This document shows, one piece after another, positions 5,406 to 6,962 of a stretch of DNA of 6,962 nt. Positions within the stretch are counted from its first letter, which is position 1, and every line of letters begins with the position of its first letter. The position numbers were made by a program, and so were the translations under genes. Source of the stretch: Bacillota bacterium (lineage in GTDB: Bacteria; Bacillota; Clostridia; Lachnospirales; Lachnospiraceae); contig JAEYRK010000058.1 of the NCBI GenBank assembly GCA_023435645.1, forward strand, positions 1 to 6,962, read 5' to 3'. Under the pieces are notes generated by a model. That model did not search any database and was not told the origin of the DNA. It was given only the letters and a program-made list of their open reading frames with translations.

Positions 5406-6962
5406 GACTAAAGAATTATGATTCCTCATGGAAGCAAAGGGGCTACGAGCTGCCGGAATATGACAGGGATAAGGTCAGAAAAACGACGATGACGGAGCCG
5501 ACCTGGATTCACTTTGGAGCTGGGAATATCTTTCGGGGGTTCCCTGCAGCAGGGCTTCAGAAGATGCTAAATGAGGGCAGCTATGATAAGGGTGTCATCG
5601 TCAGTGAAGGCTTTGATTATGAAATCATTGAGAAGGCTTATCAGCCCTATGATGACCTCAGCTTATTGGTAGTGTTAAAAGCTGATGGCACAATTGAGAA
5701 GAAGGTGATCGGTAGTGTGGTAGAATCCCTCATAGCAGATACCGCATCGACAACAGACTGGAACCGCTTGAAGGAGATTTTTATGGCACCCTCCCTGCAG
5801 ATCATTAGCTTTACGATTACAGAGAAGGGATACAGCCTGGTGGATTCCAAGGGGGAGTATCTGGGTATTGTAGAGAAGGATTTTATCTCCGGAACGGAGA
5901 AGCCTGCCCATATCATGGGGAAAATCACAGCCCTGTTGCTGGAGCGATATCAGAAAAATGCGACTCCGGTGGCCCTGGTCAGCATGGATAACTGCTCCCA
6001 TAATGGGGATAAGCTATATGCAGCAGTGGAAGCCTATGGGACTCAGTGGGTAAGAAACGGATTTGCCGAGGAGGGCTTCTTAAGCTATATTAAGGACAGG
6101 AATCAGGTGTCCTTCCCCTGGAGCATGATTGATAAGATTACGCCGAGACCTGATGATAAGGTAAAGAACATGCTTGAGGAGGATGGGTTTGAGGATACAG
6201 AGCTGATCATCACCGGTAAAAATACCTATACAGCTCCCTTTGTAAATGCGGAGGAGACAGAATATCTGGTCATCGAGGATGCGTTCCCGAACGGAAGACC
6301 AAAGCTTGAGAAGGCCGGATTTTTGTTTACCGATCGGGAAACCGTGGATAAGGTGGAGAGAATGAAGGTTTGTACCTGCCTTAATCCCCTTCATACCGCT
6401 CTGGCAATTTTCGGCTGTCTGCTATCCTATACCACCATTTGGGAAGAAATGCGGGATACTGAGCTAAATCAGCTGGTTCACCGGATTGCTTATGAGGAGG
6501 GGATGCCGGTGGTTGTTCATCCGGGGGTACTGGATCCCCGGGATTTTATTCAGACAGTTCTTAAGCAGCGGCTTCCGAATCCCTTCGTGCCGGATACACC
6601 CCAAAGGATTGCAACCGACACCTCCCAGAAGCTTCCGATTCGTTTTGGGGAGACCATTAAGGCTTATCATAAGAGCGACAAAGCAAAGGCGACCGAGCTT
6701 ACCCTAATACCCTTGACCATTGCCGGCTGGTGCAGATACCTTATGGGTCTTGATGATAATGGCAGAGCCTTTACCCCAAGCCCGGATCCTCTACTCATTG
6801 AGCTGCAGGCCTATGTAGCGGAGCTGAAGCTGGGTGACACAAAGCTTCCCAAGGATGTACTGAAGCCGATCCTCTCCAATGATAAAATTTTCGCAGTGAA
6901 CCTGTATGAGGTTGGGCTGGGAGAGAAGATTGAAGCCATGTTCCTGGAGCTGATCTCCGGTA
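5402..6962 (+). CDS. uxuB: Mannitol dehydrogenase family oxidoreductase, probable D-fructuronate reductase (3'-truncated)
   Basis: This enzyme is expected to interconvert D-fructuronate and D-mannonate with NAD(H), supplying UxuA. The window holds 520 residues with no stop; related Firmicute proteins run to roughly 530-545, so only a short tail is missing. Residues 35-47 carry the Rossmann motif (WIHFGAGNIFRGF), 138-144 the family TITEKGY, 195-202 MDNCSHNG, 238-248 FPWSMIDKITP, and 402-412 RIATDTSQKLP. The likely catalytic cluster is K322, N328 and H331 in KVCTCLNPLHTAL; Lys-to-Asn spacing is one residue longer than in classic mannitol 2-dehydrogenases, apparently a subfamily trait. The start is uncertain: ATG 5402 (MRLKNYD) best fits the family, ATG 5396 adds two residues, and neither has a strong site at ideal spacing. 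Altronate oxidoreductase or polyol dehydrogenase are alternatives, but adjacency to uxuA favours UxuB. Confidence 0.88.
   Translation, partial: MRLKNYDSSWKQRGYELPEYDRDKVRKTTMTEPTWIHFGAGNIFRGFPAAGLQKMLNEGSYDKGVIVSEGFDYEIIEKAYQPYDDLSLLVVLKADGTIEKKVIGSVVESLIADTASTTDWNRLKEIFMAPSLQIISFTITEKGYSLVDSKGEYLGIVEKDFISGTEKPAHIMGKITALLLERYQKNATPVALVSMDNCSHNGDKLYAAVEAYGTQWVRNGFAEEGFLSYIKDRNQVSFPWSMIDKITPRPDDKVKNMLEEDGFEDTELIITGKNTYTAPFVNAEETEYLVIEDAFPNGRPKLEKAGFLFTDRETVDKVERMKVCTCLNPLHTALAIFGCLLSYTTIWEEMRDTELNQLVHRIAYEEGMPVVVHPGVLDPRDFIQTVLKQRLPNPFVPDTPQRIATDTSQKLPIRFGETIKAYHKSDKAKATELTLIPLTIAGWCRYLMGLDDNGRAFTPSPDPLLIELQAYVAELKLGDTKLPKDVLKPILSNDKIFAVNLYEVGLGEKIEAMFLELISG

Overview
The window looks like a plant-polysaccharide utilisation locus from a moderate-GC anaerobic Firmicute, probably a cellulose- or xylan-degrading Lachnospiraceae / Clostridium-like organism. 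This rests on strong AGGAGG-type ribosome binding sites, large secreted multi-module proteins with BIG2 and carbohydrate-binding modules, and the sequence style of the glucuronate genes. I cannot assign a species from sequence alone.

Layout, all genes on the + strand. (1) Positions 2-865 are the 3' end of a secreted enzyme gene; only two C-terminal carbohydrate-binding modules are visible, the first CBM22/CBM4_9-like, as in GH10 xylanases. (2) Positions 900-3752 encode a complete 950-residue secreted protein with a signal peptide, a BIG2 domain, a long beta-repeat region, a proline linker, an unrecognised domain, a PT linker and two C-terminal beta-sandwich modules. It shows no recognisable catalytic domain. 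A 34-base gap and a strong ribosome binding site suggest co-transcription with the gene upstream. (3) Positions 3753-4143 are a non-coding control region: a long stem-loop that likely ends the secreted-protein operon, a good sigma-A-type promoter, and a leader of about 240 nt with one or two possible small ORFs. (4) Positions 4144-5220 are uxuA, mannonate dehydratase. (5) Positions 5221-5401 are a structured spacer with a near-palindrome, a strong ribosome binding site lacking a start codon, and three tandem 8-bp repeats at the next start. (6) Positions 5402-6962 are a mannitol-dehydrogenase-family gene, most likely uxuB (fructuronate reductase), cut by the window end about 15-25 codons before its expected stop.

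Taken together, the secreted proteins would bind and cut glucuronic-acid-bearing plant polymer such as glucuronoxylan outside the cell. UxuB and UxuA would then convert the derived D-fructuronate to D-mannonate and on to 2-keto-3-deoxygluconate inside it. The link between the two halves is inferred from adjacency. I see no RNA genes, CRISPR array, insertion sequence, phage or defence system. The least explained items are the non-catalytic modular protein and the two uxu leader regions.
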